Positions 6,095 to 6,421 of a DNA stretch of 6,421 nucleotides are shown one piece after another. The notes beneath the pieces were generated by a model that was given only the letters and a program-made list of their open reading frames with translations, had not been told where the DNA came from and made no database searches. This DNA is from an uncultured Collinsella sp. (GTDB lineage Bacteria > Actinomycetota > Coriobacteriia > Coriobacteriales > Coriobacteriaceae), in the NCBI GenBank assembly GCA_900555765.1, contig USMA01000057.1:1-6421 (forward strand). The letters are read 5' to 3'. The number at the start of each line of letters is the position of its first letter. Within the stretch, counting starts at the first letter, position 1. Position numbers and translations under genes: made by a program.

Positions 6095-6118
6095 TAGGTT
6101 CCTTTCATTATTAACCTA
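6095..6118 (-). promoter_or_regulatory. arcB ribosome binding site within a small hairpin
   Basis: On the minus strand TAGGTT (6118-6113) and AACCTA (6100-6095) form a six-base-pair stem ending two bases before the arcB ATG. The loop holds AATAATGAAAGG, so the Shine-Dalgarno AAAGGA lies mostly in the loop and partly in the stem. This could tune arcB translation. The stem is AU-rich and weak, so a regulatory role is only inferred. Confidence 0.35.
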
Positions 6119-6126
6119 ATTGATGA

Positions 6127-6158
6127 GTGCGCGGCGCGCGAAGAACGCGCATCCGCAC
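6127..6158 (-). other. Stem-loop in the arcA-arcB intercistronic region
   Basis: GTGCG/CGCAC (6127-6131 and 6154-6158) encloses GCGCG/CGCGC (6136-6140 and 6146-6150) across a small internal loop, with an AAGAA apical loop on the plus strand. No T-run follows on the minus strand, so it should not end transcription. GC-rich hairpins between cistrons often mark processing or protect the upstream message, here arcA. That role is inferred. Confidence 0.45.
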
Positions 6159-6177
6159 ATCTCGGACCAGAACGGAA

Positions 6178-6421
6178 TTAAATCTCTTCGCGCCAGAACG
6201 GCATGGTCATGCAGCGCGGGCCACCACGACCACGAGACAGCTCTTCGGAAGGAGCAACCAGCAGCTCAACGCCCGCCTTATAAAGCGCATCATTGGTAAC
6301 AACGTTGCGCTCATAGACGCACACCTTACCCGGCGCGACAGCAAGCGTGTTGGAACCATCGTTCCACTGCTCACGGGATGCCTCGATCGGATCGCCGGCA
6401 CCGCATTCGATCATCGTGATT
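6178..6421 (-). CDS. arcA: Arginine deiminase, C-terminal 80 residues (5' end beyond window)
   Basis: First enzyme of the pathway, hydrolysing arginine to citrulline and ammonia in the cytoplasm. Only the C-terminus is visible, and the frame is open to the window edge. Seen: the family segment [16 protein letters not shown], then VYERNVVTN, then [20 protein letters not shown] before TAA at 6178-6180. The Cys encoded at 6211-6213 is the catalytic nucleophile of this guanidine-modifying enzyme family. The His and acidic catalytic residues lie upstream, outside the window. arcB follows 85 bases downstream on the same strand, so the gene order is arcA-arcB-arcC. Nothing seen suggests damage. The operon promoter and any ArgR or FNR-type site would be outside the window. 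Confidence 0.95.
   Translation of the reverse strand, partial: ITMIECGAGDPIEASREQWNDGSNTLAVAPGKVCVYERNVVTNDALYKAGVELLVAPSEELSRGRGGPRCMTMPFWREEI

Overview
The window looks like a chromosomal segment of a GC-rich, anaerobic gut actinobacterium. A Collinsella-like coriobacterium is my best guess. It rests on the strong G/C bias at third codon positions, an arcA-arcB-arcC fermentation operon, the style of the AAGGAGG ribosome binding sites and the short GTCATTGGGGACG-type intergenic repeats. It is an inference, not a marker-gene assignment.

Layout, left to right. (1) Positions 1-984, minus strand: a metal-dependent amidohydrolase of the imidazolonepropionase-like type. Its reading frame is intact except for one in-frame TAG at codon 72, and its 3' end lies outside the window. 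(2) Positions 1116-2567, minus strand: a 483-residue APC-superfamily amino acid permease, upstream of the amidohydrolase and probably functionally linked to it. (3) Positions 2568-2921: a 354-base divergent intergenic region with no convincing gene but many short perfect inverted repeats. (4) Positions 2922-3923, plus strand: a membrane-anchored C39-like (papain-fold) cysteine peptidase with a long, arginine-rich, disordered N-terminal tail. (5) Positions 3920-4004: a compact REP-like palindromic repeat whose left arm contains the peptidase stop codon. (6) Positions 4014-4046: a strong intrinsic terminator for the minus-strand arc operon. (7) Positions 4112 to the right edge, minus strand: arcC (carbamate kinase), arcB (catabolic ornithine carbamoyltransferase) and the 3' end of arcA (arginine deiminase). 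They are transcribed in the order arcA, arcB, arcC.

Together the arc genes form the arginine deiminase pathway. Arginine becomes citrulline and ammonia (ArcA), citrulline plus phosphate becomes ornithine and carbamoyl phosphate (ArcB), and carbamoyl phosphate plus ADP yields ATP, CO2 and ammonia (ArcC). No ArcD-type arginine/ornithine exchanger is visible next to the operon in this window. The APC permease is separated from it by an oppositely oriented gene and a terminator, so it is probably not part of the same transcription unit.

The most notable points are the lone amber codon in the amidohydrolase, the nested REP-like element fused to the peptidase stop codon, and an ArcB whose usual ornithine-binding SMG motif reads GMG and whose GDxxNN motif reads GKEQGN. 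I see no clear new multi-gene system. Most of the window is ordinary amino acid catabolism and transport.
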